Positions 1-8,065 of a stretch of DNA of 24,596 bases are shown one piece after another. Both the position numbers and the translations under genes were made by a program. This DNA is from a virus. Where the stretch lies: the IMG/VR virus record IMGVR_UViG_3300004457_000224, positions 1 to 24,596 of that record; one strand, 5' to 3'. Every line of letters begins with the position of its first letter. Position 1 is the stretch's first letter. The notes under the pieces are model-generated. The model saw only the letters and a list, made by a program, of their open reading frames with translations. It was not told the DNA's origin and searched no databases.

Positions 1-26
1 AAAGAAGAAAAGGTTTTTTTAGCTAA

Positions 27-60
27 AGACGGAGGGGTAGGTGAAATCCCCTAAAAGTCT
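27..60 (-). terminator. Stem-loop downstream of the last leftward gene, possible weak terminator
   Basis: In the 119 bases left of the last leftward stop codon I see no open frame. The clearest structure is a two-part hairpin. The inner arms AGGGG (33-37) and CCCCT (48-52) enclose a 10-base loop, and the outer arms AGAC (27-30) and GTCT (57-60) are separated from them by a small asymmetric internal loop. On the minus strand it is followed by only a short T run, so it is a poor intrinsic terminator. It may end the late operon or be part of another structured RNA. Confidence 0.35.
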
Positions 61-119
61 CCACCCTTTGCTACATGTTTTGGTTATATATCTCTATTTT
101 GTATTATTAAATTACCAGT

Positions 120-698
120 TTAAACACCAGCCCCAATCCCCGCCATTGCAGCTCTCTGTGTACCAGCAGAAGCAATAACTTTACCCGCTTTGTCTAGCAA
201 AGGAGCAACAGTTCCAGGACGAAAGGCTAAAAGACTAGGAGCAAGTCCACCAGCAAAAGACAAGTCAGGATGTTGTGCCTGCTCTAATGCTCGTTGTTCT
301 TTTCCAAATCCTGCAGCTTCTTTAAGGGAGTCTGGGACATAAGACATTACTTTATTCTGTGCTTCATTTACTAAAGCACTTCCACCAAAGCCACCAGCAA
401 TACCAACTCCTAAACCCGTAGCTAAACCTAAAGCCGGATTAACTGCAGTGGCTGCAGAAATAAGAGGTGAGCCTACTGACACTGCTCCCATCATACCAGC
501 AATACCACCTGCTGTGGGAAGTAAGTTTTCAACACTAGCCTTACTGAAGGCAGCAGTTCCTGAAGTTTCTTTTTTAGAGCTTAAATGTTTATCTAATAAA
601 AGAATTTCATCATCAGACAGTTTATCTAAACCATGTGTCTGGTATTTATCCAAAGCTAAAATTTCTTCGTCAGACATAGTGTTTAAATCAACAGCCAT
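120..698 (-). CDS. Putative internal virion/ejection protein, N-terminal part, possibly truncated (192 aa)
   Basis: Not recognised with certainty. Residues 8-40 hold two similar short helical motifs, MSDEEILALDK and LSDDEILLLDK. A Gly/Ala-rich hydrophobic stretch follows (about 63-110), then SFAGGLAPSLLAFRPG near residues 147-162. An N-terminus of this kind, placed right after another internal-protein candidate, resembles the start of the very large ejection proteins of podoviruses. Here the frame stops in a small-residue stretch (GIGAGV) and none of the three leftward frames continues. The gene may be truncated, interrupted or simply short. The start has a good SD (AAGGA, 8 bases upstream) and lies one base after the preceding stop codon. 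Confidence 0.6.
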   Translation of the reverse strand: MAVDLNTMSDEEILALDKYQTHGLDKLSDDEILLLDKHLSSKKETSGTAAFSKASVENLLPTAGGIAGMMGAVSVGSPLISAATAVNPALGLATGLGVGIAGGFGGSALVNEAQNKVMSYVPDSLKEAAGFGKEQRALEQAQHPDLSFAGGLAPSLLAFRPGTVAPLLDKAGKVIASAGTQRAAMAGIGAGV

Positions 699-699
699 T

Positions 700-1695
700 T
701 TATTTTCCTTCTAGTCGTGCTCTCACTCGTGCAGCAGCAGCTTGTGTTTCTGGAGAGCGGGGTTTTCCAGAAGGTCCTACTGGACCTAGTGGTGAGATTG
801 GATTGGTAGCTATTCCTGCTGTAGCTCCAATATCAGCAGTTCCGTATTTAGTAATTTCAGCTTTTAGTTTAGCTGATTGAGCAGCTTGTGCAAAATAAAT
901 AGCTTGTTTGGCAGGATCTGTCTCGGCTCTACCCAATTCTAGGTTTTTTGCAATATCAGCTTCTAAACCTTTAGAATGAGATGCTCTAGCTTCTGCAGCT
1001 TCTTGTTTAGCAGAAGCAATTTCAGCTTTTTGGTTAGCAATAGCGAGTTGTGTAGCATTATTACCAGCCGCAATCTTCTCATGAGAGGCTAGTTTAAGCT
1101 GTTCTTCTTCCATCTTAGTTTTATAAGAAGAAGCATTCTTTCTAAAAGAATCGGAATAGGCCATTAGCTTCTTTGGAATTTGGTCAGGAGGAACATTAGC
1201 TAATAGATGTCCATATTGTCCTTTAGGAACCCCTAAACGTTCCATGTGTTGATTGATAGCAGATTCCCTAACACCAGGAAGAGCGGGAAGGTCATCAATA
1301 CTAAGAGCCACTTTACTCAACTCATCAGCAATCATATTACTCTGGTTTGCTTTATTTGTAAGCAGGGATAGAGCATTATCACTTTGAGTTTTTGCAATGT
1401 CTCCTGTTTGTGTTGCAGCAGCTGTATTTGCTTTTGTTCTCCATAATTCACTTTGAGCAGCTTTACCTGGGTTCTCAGCAGCTAGTCCTTCATTAGTATA
1501 TTGTTTGTTTATTACATCTAAAGGATTGGTACGTTCTTTTTGGGCATAAGTTTGCTGTGCGTCTTTGAGACGTTGAACCCGTAAGGCTTGTTCCTGTAAA
1601 GATGCTTGATTGTTCAAACCTTCTCTCTGTCCTGCCCATAGAGCAGGGACATAAGGACCCATATTTTGAAAGAGTGTTTCTAATGAATCAGACAT
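700..1695 (-). CDS. Putative internal virion (DNA ejection) protein, helical, 331 aa
   Basis: Role inferred, no catalytic motif seen. The protein is Ala/Gln/Lys/Glu-rich and predominantly helical. Coiled-coil-like stretches run over about residues 30-60, 85-130 and 195-285 (for example QKAEIASAKQEAAEARA), and the C-terminus is Pro/Gly-rich (NPISPLGPVGPSGKPRSP). Length, composition and position between a Gly-rich virion protein and another ejection-protein candidate fit the internal-protein set that podoviruses inject with their DNA. The ATG has an AGAGGA ribosome site and starts two bases after the preceding stop, so it is translated as part of the late operon. A structural scaffold role cannot be excluded. 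Confidence 0.6.
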   Translation of the reverse strand: MSDSLETLFQNMGPYVPALWAGQREGLNNQASLQEQALRVQRLKDAQQTYAQKERTNPLDVINKQYTNEGLAAENPGKAAQSELWRTKANTAAATQTGDIAKTQSDNALSLLTNKANQSNMIADELSKVALSIDDLPALPGVRESAINQHMERLGVPKGQYGHLLANVPPDQIPKKLMAYSDSFRKNASSYKTKMEEEQLKLASHEKIAAGNNATQLAIANQKAEIASAKQEAAEARASHSKGLEADIAKNLELGRAETDPAKQAIYFAQAAQSAKLKAEITKYGTADIGATAGIATNPISPLGPVGPSGKPRSPETQAAAARVRARLEGK

Positions 1696-1697
1696 AG

Positions 1698-2651
1698 TTA
1701 TCCTCTATAATTGGGGTTGGTTGGGTCCCACAACGCTTGATAGGGCTGTGGAAGACCTGCTTGTGGAGGATTGGCTTGTCCATATACACCAAACATTCCG
1801 CCAAGAGTTCCTGTAGAATTGTTTAAACCATTATTGAACATAGTGTTTTGAGAGGCTAGTGTACTACTAAGCATATTCCCTTTAATACCAGCAATTTTAC
1901 CTGCTAAGTCAACACTACGAGGACCATACTGGCTATTACGTCCAGCTGCAGCATCTTTACGAGACATTTCCTGCCACAAAGCATTATACTCAGGAGAACC
2001 TGGAGCATACATGTTATTAATTTGACCATTCACTTGGTTAAAGCGATCCATCTGTGCCTGTCCACGTTGGGCTTGGGCACGTGCTCCTAAAGCACCAGCG
2101 GCTAAACCACCAGGACCCATATTACCTAATGCTCTACCAATTCCTTGAGCAGACCATCCTTGTCCTAAACCTTGTGTGAAGCCTTGTCCCATGTTAGACA
2201 ACCAGCCATTGTCACTACCTATTTTGTTTAGTCCAGAGGTACCCATACTAGCACCTGTGGTCTCTTCTAGTGGTGTATAGTCTCCCATTGAGTTTAGGTT
2301 ACGAAGACTATCAGTAACAGTATTACCTAAATCGGTTCCTGGATAGAGGTCAGAAGTTACAGCATCTGCTCCACCTCCTAATACATCACCAACTCCACTG
2401 CCTCCTCCTCCAATAATGTCTCCTAATCCACCTCCAACAGCATCTCCAATACCACCGCCTAATACATCTCCTAAACCTCCAGATAGAGCACTATTAGCAC
2501 CTCCACCACCTAAAAGGTCTCCAGCAAAGGCATCACCGCCTCCACCTAGGATACCATCCATTCCACCAAAAAGACCTCCAAGGCCTCCTTCAGCAGCACC
2601 ACTACCGCCTAATACCTCAGCGGCAACTTCCGGTTCTACGCCTGTACACAT
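1698..2651 (-). CDS. Gly-rich virion protein, putative internal/ejection protein (317 aa)
   Basis: The N-terminal third (about residues 14-97) is a low-complexity Gly-rich region with repeated GGGLGD/GGGIGD-type units. The C-terminal half looks ordered and more typical of a conserved phage protein: GALGARAQAQRGQAQMDRF near 185-205, then YAPGSPEYNALWQEMSRKDA, then a Met/Asn/Gln-rich tail. Its place before the helical ejection candidate suggests an internal virion protein, by inference only. The ATG has an AAGGA site 9 bases upstream, and the first 16 bases overlap the end of the acetyltransferase gene. The Gly-rich part makes a long Pro-rich antisense frame that I regard as spurious. Confidence 0.6.
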   Translation of the reverse strand: MCTGVEPEVAAEVLGGSGAAEGGLGGLFGGMDGILGGGGDAFAGDLLGGGGANSALSGGLGDVLGGGIGDAVGGGLGDIIGGGGSGVGDVLGGGADAVTSDLYPGTDLGNTVTDSLRNLNSMGDYTPLEETTGASMGTSGLNKIGSDNGWLSNMGQGFTQGLGQGWSAQGIGRALGNMGPGGLAAGALGARAQAQRGQAQMDRFNQVNGQINNMYAPGSPEYNALWQEMSRKDAAAGRNSQYGPRSVDLAGKIAGIKGNMLSSTLASQNTMFNNGLNNSTGTLGGMFGVYGQANPPQAGLPQPYQALWDPTNPNYRG

Positions 2652-3112
2652 TGTTTAATTTCCTTATTAAAGATATACCCCATTAAGGAGTAGCCAAGAC
2701 GAGGGAAAAGGGTTTTACCCACTTCCATCTCAATTCCAGTAGTGTGGCCTACCACAATATGCTGCGCTTTATTGTCTATTGCCCATTGTTCAAAGGCTTT
2801 AAATAGTTTTAGGAATGCACTAGAACCTCTATAGGCAGGTTTTAAGAACATTCCAAGGTCTGTTGCTACACGTTCTCCAGAGAAGAATCTAGTAGACATA
2901 GAACCCATAATTGCTCCTACAACTTCCTCTCCCTCTTTTACATAAACTACACAAGTAGTGGAAGGGGAAGTTACAGATTTATCAAATAGTTTCCAAACAC
3001 GTTCTTTATCAAAAACACTTCCTTCATAGTGAACAGCCTCTTTGTGAAACTGTTCTCCTATTTCCAAAAGTTGTAGAGCATCTTCACTAGTAAGTTTTGT
3101 ATATAGCTTCAT
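2636..3112 (-). CDS. GNAT-family N-acetyltransferase (158 aa)
   Basis: Predicted acyl-CoA-dependent acetyltransferase; substrate unknown. The fold signature is visible: strand VVYVKEGEEVVGAIMGSM (about 55-72), motif A ATDLGMFLKPAYRGSSAF (83-100) with YRGSSA in the pyrophosphate-loop position, helix LKLFKAFEQWA, then a strand and the FPRLGYSLMGYIF end (137-148) typical of GNAT motif B. The length fits a single GNAT domain. It overlaps the preceding gene by ATGA and sits among virion genes. GNATs in this position occur in podoviruses, but their target, whether host or virion protein or small molecule, is not established here. Confidence 0.85.
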   Translation of the reverse strand: MKLYTKLTSEDALQLLEIGEQFHKEAVHYEGSVFDKERVWKLFDKSVTSPSTTCVVYVKEGEEVVGAIMGSMSTRFFSGERVATDLGMFLKPAYRGSSAFLKLFKAFEQWAIDNKAQHIVVGHTTGIEMEVGKTLFPRLGYSLMGYIFNKEIKQCVQA

Positions 3113-3588
3113 ACTAAGGCTACCGATTTAATAGTACCACCATCATTGGCATATAGCTTTAATGTTCCACCAGAAGTGTCTTTATAAATAGCCCATTTAC
3201 CTGCAGTAATGTCGGTTGTTGTAGGAACCCCTGCTTTTGTTTTAAAGGTATTATCTACAATATTATTAGCTGCATAATTAGAGGTACTAAGAATACCACT
3301 AGCTCCATAATTCGCAGTTGTAACAATTGTAGAAGCTGTAGGTAAAGCTGTAACATTAGCTGCTTCTGTACTAGACATGTGGTAACTACCAGTACCTAAT
3401 ACACCAGTCAACACTGCATGAGACTTAACTTGCAAGTCAGCGAGAGAACTTCCTGTTTTATCTATAGTGGTCCATGCAATTGTACCTGGAGAGGACAAGG
3501 ACCTATATAGGTTATTTTGCCAAGCTGTCCATACAAAATCGCCAGCCTGTCCCCTAATAGGAGGAGGTGGTAATGGCGTTATAGGCAT
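3109..3588 (-). CDS. Small beta-rich virion/tail protein (159 aa)
   Basis: No catalytic motif. The N-terminus is Pro-rich (MPITPLPPPPIRGQAGDF). A segment with an aromatic strand (FVWTAWQNNLYRSLSS) follows, then Ser/Thr/Ala-rich sequence with STEAANVTALP and a C-terminal beta strand set (KWAIYKDTSGGTLKLYAND). This composition is common in phage tail or head-completion proteins. It starts in a TAATG overlap with the gp10-like gene and has an AAAGGA site, so it is co-expressed with the connector genes. A short tail-knob or fibre-attachment role is possible but unproven. Confidence 0.6.
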   Translation of the reverse strand: MPITPLPPPPIRGQAGDFVWTAWQNNLYRSLSSPGTIAWTTIDKTGSSLADLQVKSHAVLTGVLGTGSYHMSSTEAANVTALPTASTIVTTANYGASGILSTSNYAANNIVDNTFKTKAGVPTTTDITAGKWAIYKDTSGGTLKLYANDGGTIKSVALV

Positions 3589-5036
3589 TATGCATTTCCT
3601 TTATTAATGTCTAGTTCCATACCTTCTATCCTAAGAAGATGAGGCAAAGAATATGTAAATTTAAAAGCTCTACGTCTAAACCCCCCTAGTTGTTTCAATT
3701 GAGGAAGGTCAGCATTGAAGGTTAGTACTCGAGGAGTTGACCAGGTTTTATAATCATCGTCACTCCAAGAAATGTTAATGGAACTATCTATTAGTGTTTC
3801 ATCTGGAACATCTCCAATAAGAGCTAACCTAGAGGCTGTCTTACGATTGATAGTTTCAAAGTCTAGTCTAGGAGTTACAATGGAGCAGGTAAAGGAGGTG
3901 CCAGCATCTGAGAAATAGTTTTCAGACATAGTGTAGACAATACCACCTGTCTTAGCTTGTAGGTAAGGAGCACCGTTTGGACCATCGTGAGCATAGCCAC
4001 ATAAGAAAGCACCACCAGCACTATCCCATTCTGTCCACATCTTTGTATCAAAGCTATACACTAAAGTACGAGCAGTTAAACAAATAACATAGAGCTTCTG
4101 CTGCGATACACGAATACAAAAAGCTGTAGCATTATATATAGCACTACCTTCTGCTAATAGAGCAGAACGAATAGCAGGCACAGAGATTTCTTTCTCTTTA
4201 AACCCGTCAATAGTCCACACAGTATGTCCACCATTGCCTGTCTCTCCTACCAATACAACTTCTTTCTCTGTTTGTACAATTGTTCTAGGAGCAGAAGTAC
4301 CAAACTGTTGAACAGCTGCTGCTTCTCTTCCTAAAGGACTTCCTGTAGCATTACCAATGTCATAGAAATACTCAATTGAATTGGTACCAATGGCGTATAA
4401 GAAGTTGTTGTTCTTGGACAGAGCCTGAATAGTATCTGGGTAGAGTTCTGCTGAAATAAAGCTACCAGCAGTCCAGAGTTCTGGATGGTCCAAATCACTG
4501 TTGTAAATGTCTTCAGAGTTGGCTTTAGCTAAGAATAGATAGCCATCTAAGAAAATTGGATTGGGTAAATGAGGTGTTGGAAAATCAGCATCAGTAATGA
4601 GAGTTCCAGCAGCTGTAGGAGAAGAGAAAATATATCCCTTTGTACCATCAACTAGCACTAAAGAAACTACACCAGATGAATTGACATACTCAGTGAAACC
4701 GCACTGTCCTGTACTTGTTGTTAGTGTTTGTAGGAATGTATTATTACTATACACACTACTATCAACTACAGAAATGGCATAAGAAACACCAGAAACACTC
4801 CAAGTATAAATACCACGTCCAGTACCAGAGGTAGTAGTATAGGTAGCAGATAAACCAGCTCTACTACGTGTGTAATATTTTGGATTGCTATTGGTTAGTC
4901 CTGGAATTTCTTCAATGAGCATGTTAATCATGCTAGCATCATAAGCTAAATTTCCACCCCGCTGTTGTGGGTTATTTACAAAATTAACCCGTTTAGTTGT
5001 ATAGGTAGAAACTGAAGGGGTATTTGTAAAGGCCAT
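3588..5036 (-). CDS. P22 gp10-like packaged-DNA stabilisation / tail hub protein (482 aa)
   Basis: Likely head-tail connector that plugs the portal after packaging. The N-terminal GGNLAYDASMINMLIEEIPG (27-46) describes trimming of 'source' data in related hubs. The central part is a beta-propeller-like series of short strands. The segment DGYLFLAKANSEDIYNSDL (164-182), then LWTAGSFISAELYPDTI and YAIGTNSIEYFYDIGN (214-229), resembles the P22 tail accessory factor gp10 family in my recognition. The length matches that family (about 470-480 aa). It directly follows the gp4-like adaptor, the same order as in P22-type tails, with a TAATG overlap. No SD of note; coupled translation is likely. Confidence 0.78.
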   Translation of the reverse strand: MAFTNTPSVSTYTTKRVNFVNNPQQRGGNLAYDASMINMLIEEIPGLTNSNPKYYTRSRAGLSATYTTTSGTGRGIYTWSVSGVSYAISVVDSSVYSNNTFLQTLTTSTGQCGFTEYVNSSGVVSLVLVDGTKGYIFSSPTAAGTLITDADFPTPHLPNPIFLDGYLFLAKANSEDIYNSDLDHPELWTAGSFISAELYPDTIQALSKNNNFLYAIGTNSIEYFYDIGNATGSPLGREAAAVQQFGTSAPRTIVQTEKEVVLVGETGNGGHTVWTIDGFKEKEISVPAIRSALLAEGSAIYNATAFCIRVSQQKLYVICLTARTLVYSFDTKMWTEWDSAGGAFLCGYAHDGPNGAPYLQAKTGGIVYTMSENYFSDAGTSFTCSIVTPRLDFETINRKTASRLALIGDVPDETLIDSSINISWSDDDYKTWSTPRVLTFNADLPQLKQLGGFRRRAFKFTYSLPHLLRIEGMELDINKGNA

Positions 5037-5743
5037 TAGAAACGTCCGAAGTTATTAGGTTGAATGTAAAAACTACTGTCTTCACTACCAAAAGAAAGAG
5101 CATTGGCATGGAAGGTTGTAGCCTGCATAGAGAGCAGTTTACGGTCTTCTAGGGGAATACCATACTCAGGAGCTAAACGGTCAGCCAATCCATAAATCAC
5201 TGCTTCTGTCCAATAGGCAGGGAAGTCTAGATTGTCTGTACTGCTGTTCATATCCTCGAAAGGGCGTTGATAGCGTATACTAATAGTGTTGCTGTTATCA
5301 GCAGGCAGAGGCCACAGATTAATTGTTCCATAGGTACTCAAAGGTTGATAATAGAGGTTGACCGGTGTTCCAGAGGAATAGGTTAAAGGCAAGATGTTGT
5401 AGTTGGTATTGCTATAGACATTCATAGGAATGTTACTGCTATTACTACTACCACGCCATGCCTGTACCACCTTCATGGGCATTGGAGTATTTAATGTTTG
5501 TCCTACACCAATGTTGTATGCTGCTACTCCCACTGTTGGAGTGAATGTGTAGCTGGACATAGCCCATAAGGGCATACCGTCTGCATAGAAACCCTTTAGG
5601 AGGGCATTTAAGGCCTCTGTAGCGTTAGTAATTTCATAGGTGGCTGGGGTACTACCACCTGACAATACAGCGAGCTTCCTGAGGGCTGCATTGATGATTG
5701 AGTCACGTTGTAAGCTCCATGTTGTGCTACCACTGGTACTCAT
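5036..5743 (-). CDS. P22 gp4-like head-tail adaptor (235 aa)
   Basis: Predicted connector protein that extends the portal ring. The N-terminal helical part carries RDSIINAALRKLAVLSGG (13-30) and NATEALNALLKGFYADGMPLW (about 40-60), a pattern of the gp4-like tail accessory/adaptor family. A beta-rich middle and C-terminus follow, with YWTEAVIYGLADRLAPEYG near 180. It overlaps the holin gene by ATGA and has an AAAGG site in the holin end. The next gene is the gp10-like plug, so the pair reproduces the usual podoviral connector order. The family assignment rests on motif recognition only. Confidence 0.72.
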   Translation of the reverse strand: MSTSGSTTWSLQRDSIINAALRKLAVLSGGSTPATYEITNATEALNALLKGFYADGMPLWAMSSYTFTPTVGVAAYNIGVGQTLNTPMPMKVVQAWRGSSNSSNIPMNVYSNTNYNILPLTYSSGTPVNLYYQPLSTYGTINLWPLPADNSNTISIRYQRPFEDMNSSTDNLDFPAYWTEAVIYGLADRLAPEYGIPLEDRKLLSMQATTFHANALSFGSEDSSFYIQPNNFGRF

Positions 5744-6123
5744 GCAACACCTTTAACTTTCTCAAAGGTACGTAAGCCACCTAAGCCAAGCATACCCATA
5801 AGAACAGGCATCATCTCAGAAATGTCTGCAGCTTTCAAATCAATTGCGTGAGCAAAGAAGGTTAAGGCTATAAACTTAGCTACTGATAGGCCAATCCAGT
5901 TCCAGGCACAAGCTGCTCCACAAACCCATCCAATGAAAGGACGCCAACCAGACACAAACGTACTTGGATTGGAAGCTTCTGCTTTGTTAATGTCGAGCTG
6001 TCCTTGGACAACCATAACCGCAGCAGCTAGTTGTTGCTTTTCTTGTTCTGTTTTATCAGGCCAAATTTTATTAATAACTGTACCAGCTAAATCGGTAACA
6101 GCGGTTAGGGGGTCAAGAGCCAT
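5740..6123 (-). CDS. Holin, 3-TM family (127 aa)
   Basis: Inner-membrane hole-forming lysis protein that times release of the cytoplasmic endolysin. It matches the 3-TM holin pattern: an N-terminal amphipathic part (to about 45), the conserved NPSTFVSGWRPFIGW block (52-66), hydrophobic segments about 62-79, 82-95 and 103-116, and the closing motif GLGGLRTFEKVKG (113-125). The length is usual for the family. The ribosome site AGGAT lies 8 bases upstream. The two genes just upstream also encode small membrane proteins, giving a lysis cluster inserted between fibre and connector genes. No endolysin lies beside it. Confidence 0.88.
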   Translation of the reverse strand: MALDPLTAVTDLAGTVINKIWPDKTEQEKQQLAAAVMVVQGQLDINKAEASNPSTFVSGWRPFIGWVCGAACAWNWIGLSVAKFIALTFFAHAIDLKAADISEMMPVLMGMLGLGGLRTFEKVKGVA

Positions 6124-6124
6124 T

Positions 6125-6367
6125 TTATTTATCCTGTTTCATGTCAAGTTTATTTTCAATGCGTTGTAAGAAGCCTAGGAGTTCTTGACGAAACTCTCTA
6201 AAATCGTCTTTGCGAACGTAGTGGTCAGCAATAGTTTCTTTTAATGTAGCTAGGTCTAAGCGTAGTTCTTTCACAGCACTCCATAGTTCTCGTGCAAACC
6301 AGCCTAGCACTGAGAAACCTAGTCCTAAAGCACCTAATGCTACATTGATAAATATTGGGTCATTCAT
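6125..6367 (-). CDS. Small membrane-anchored coiled-coil protein, lysis-associated (80 aa)
   Basis: One N-terminal membrane segment (about residues 5-24, FINVALGALGLGFSVLGWFA) is followed by a charged helical domain (AVKELRLDLATLKETIADHY, then REFRQELLGFLQRIENKLD). This could form a coiled coil on the cytoplasmic or periplasmic side. Topology and size resemble holin accessory proteins or a minimal inner-membrane spanin, but no specific family is recognised. It overlaps the preceding membrane-protein gene by ATGA and ends one base before the holin start, so the three are one translational unit. Confidence 0.65.
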   Translation of the reverse strand: MNDPIFINVALGALGLGFSVLGWFARELWSAVKELRLDLATLKETIADHYVRKDDFREFRQELLGFLQRIENKLDMKQDK

Positions 6368-6657
6368 GGCTTAATGTGTTTCCCAGAAGGAGCAATGGCA
6401 TCTAAGCAGGTAGTTATATACCTAGCAAAGCTTCCACGCCAGTCTGTATTGTGACGCAAACGAGCCAGTCGTCTGCTAAAAGTGGTTTCGCCTTTGCGAG
6501 GAATATCTAGTGTAAGAAAAGCAAGTTCTGTGTAGTTTAAAACAACATCAATAACAAAAGCTATAACAGCTACTGGAAATAAAAGTTTCCATAAACTACC
6601 ACGTTCGTACTGAATGCTTAAACTGTATAAAGGAAGAAGAACAAATACAGAAAACAT
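6364..6657 (-). CDS. Small membrane protein of the lysis cluster (97 aa)
   Basis: Two hydrophobic segments are visible, about residues 2-15 (FSVFVLLPLYSLSI) and 23-48 (WKLLFPVAVIAFVIDVVLNY and following). A basic cytoplasmic-type tail follows with DIPRKGETTFSRRLARL (51-67) and WRGSFARYITTCLDAI. The 'TFSRRLxRL' tail occurs in a phage membrane-protein family often found beside holins, but its function is unknown to me. It starts three bases after the fibre gene stop, with only a distant AGAAG site, and overlaps the next gene by ATGA. A holin or antiholin role is an inference from position. Confidence 0.6.
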   Translation of the reverse strand: MFSVFVLLPLYSLSIQYERGSLWKLLFPVAVIAFVIDVVLNYTELAFLTLDIPRKGETTFSRRLARLRHNTDWRGSFARYITTCLDAIAPSGKHIKP

Positions 6658-6660
6658 ATA

Positions 6661-7689
6661 TTAAAAACTTCTAGCGCATAAAATACGGTAATAAGCTGTT
6701 CCAATCGCTGTTAATGTTCCGCTAGTTGAATAACCTACATTTGATACAGCAGTTGATAAATCTATCTGATTACGTGGAGTAGTCGATGCTCTTTGCCAAT
6801 AACCAGCGCCACCTGAAAAGTTATTAGCTAATATGCGGTCATTTGTACCTGCCGCATCATCGGCAATAGTAACCACAGATGTGTATTTACCGTTTAATCC
6901 AATATTGTGATTTTTAGTATACGTACTATTAGCTGCTACAGAGAACCATCCACTATCATAACGTCCCATAAGGGCATACCATGTTATTGCAGTAACAACC
7001 GCTCCTGTCACAGTAACCTCTCCAACAAATACCCGGTACGTTTGTACAGCCGTTGTGCCGTTACCAACTTGTCCGCTCATAGATTGAATATTAAAAGTAA
7101 ATTGCCCACTAGACACTCCAAAAGTACCTCCCCATTGATAAATAGGAGATATTGTTGTACTACCTGTTGTACAAGTTCCATTTGAAGCTATATCTAAATA
7201 AAGATACATTGTACCATTAGTAGATAACCCAGTCCATGAAGGATTTGTGATAGAACCCACACGGTCTGTCTGACCTGTAGAACCAAAACCATTTGCAGCA
7301 GTAGCAATTAATGTGCCAGAGGCTGTAACTATGGTTGTACCAGTTGACCCCCCAAAAGAAGAGAGGCCTGAAGCATCTACTGGACCAGACATAACAGTTT
7401 GTCTAGTGGGAACTAGGGGTACAGAGGTAACTGGGATATTTGTAATTCGATTTTCAACAAATAATGTGTTAGCGATAGCTGTATTTGCAGTACCATTCGC
7501 CTGTGTAGGAACAGTGACAGTGCCCATTGAGGTGATATCAGTATTGGTACCAGCATTTGCTTTTGAACTATTCAAAGCAGAGATAGATGTACTATACCCA
7601 GGACCTGTAACATAGGTCATGTTGTTTACATCATTGAGCCAGTCTGCTTGGATAACTGTTTGTTGATTGATAAAATTGGTTGTTGCCAT
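6661..7689 (-). CDS. Tail fibre protein (342 aa)
   Basis: The N-terminus MATTNFINQQTVIQADWLND (1-20) is a conserved virion-attachment motif of phage tail fibres (the 'F-x-N-x-t-V-x-a-x-W-L-N-d-v-N' type). A Ser/Thr/Gly/Asn-rich beta region follows, and the C-terminal part has aromatic and Gly-rich strands typical of receptor-binding tips (GRYDSGWFSVAANSTYTKNH, about 246-265). I chose the ATG at 7689 because it begins this motif and follows the previous stop by one base; a longer frame to 7746 lies inside that gene. It probably binds the host surface. The C-terminal fold and receptor are unknown. Confidence 0.75.
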   Translation of the reverse strand: MATTNFINQQTVIQADWLNDVNNMTYVTGPGYSTSISALNSSKANAGTNTDITSMGTVTVPTQANGTANTAIANTLFVENRITNIPVTSVPLVPTRQTVMSGPVDASGLSSFGGSTGTTIVTASGTLIATAANGFGSTGQTDRVGSITNPSWTGLSTNGTMYLYLDIASNGTCTTGSTTISPIYQWGGTFGVSSGQFTFNIQSMSGQVGNGTTAVQTYRVFVGEVTVTGAVVTAITWYALMGRYDSGWFSVAANSTYTKNHNIGLNGKYTSVVTIADDAAGTNDRILANNFSGGAGYWQRASTTPRNQIDLSTAVSNVGYSTSGTLTAIGTAYYRILCARSF

Positions 7690-7690
7690 A

Positions 7691-8065
7691 TTAATAAAGT
7701 CTTCCTGTAATTGCGTAACCAGCCACAGCAAAAGCTGTGATGGCATTCTGTGTTGATGGGATGAATAGCACAGCTCTTCCTGTTATGGCACATCCTGCCA
7801 TTGCGACTCCGCCTGCAGCTTGTACACTATAAATAGAACAAGCACTTTCATTAATAAATGTATCTGGAGCTGTTTCAGGTCGTGCAAAAGGAACACTGAT
7901 ACGCTCCCTCTGCACTCGTAAGAAGTCCGAGGGATGTCGAGTCTCCCAGTCTTCTTTACAAACTATTAAACCATCCCAACGCTGCTGTAGCATAGAAGCT
8001 TTAAACTTCCTACCACAGCTGTCACACCTGGCATTCCAGTCTCCTAGTTTTAAATAGTTTCTCAT
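7691..8065 (-). CDS. Zinc-ribbon-like phage protein (124 aa)
   Basis: The N-terminal domain YLKLGDWNARCDSCGRKFKA (4-23), then QQRWDGLIVCKEDWETRHPSDF (about 27-48), is a pattern I know from many phage genomes as a conserved protein of unknown function. C14, C17 and C36 could bind zinc. The C-terminal part is Ala/Gly-rich with two copies of AGxAITGR (90-97 and 115-122). The ATG at 8065 gives a TAATG overlap with the preceding gene and begins exactly at the conserved block; a longer frame to 8095 is less likely. It sits in the fibre cassette next to another small zinc protein, suggesting a shared virion role. Confidence 0.65.
   Translation of the reverse strand: MRNYLKLGDWNARCDSCGRKFKASMLQQRWDGLIVCKEDWETRHPSDFLRVQRERISVPFARPETAPDTFINESACSIYSVQAAGGVAMAGCAITGRAVLFIPSTQNAITAFAVAGYAITGRLY

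Noticed and set aside
1-125. Group I or group II intron starting after the truncated ejection gene
   Set aside because: No group II 5' consensus and no recognisable group I core (P, Q, R, S elements) or guide pairing in the short piece visible; kept only as a possibility in the findings.
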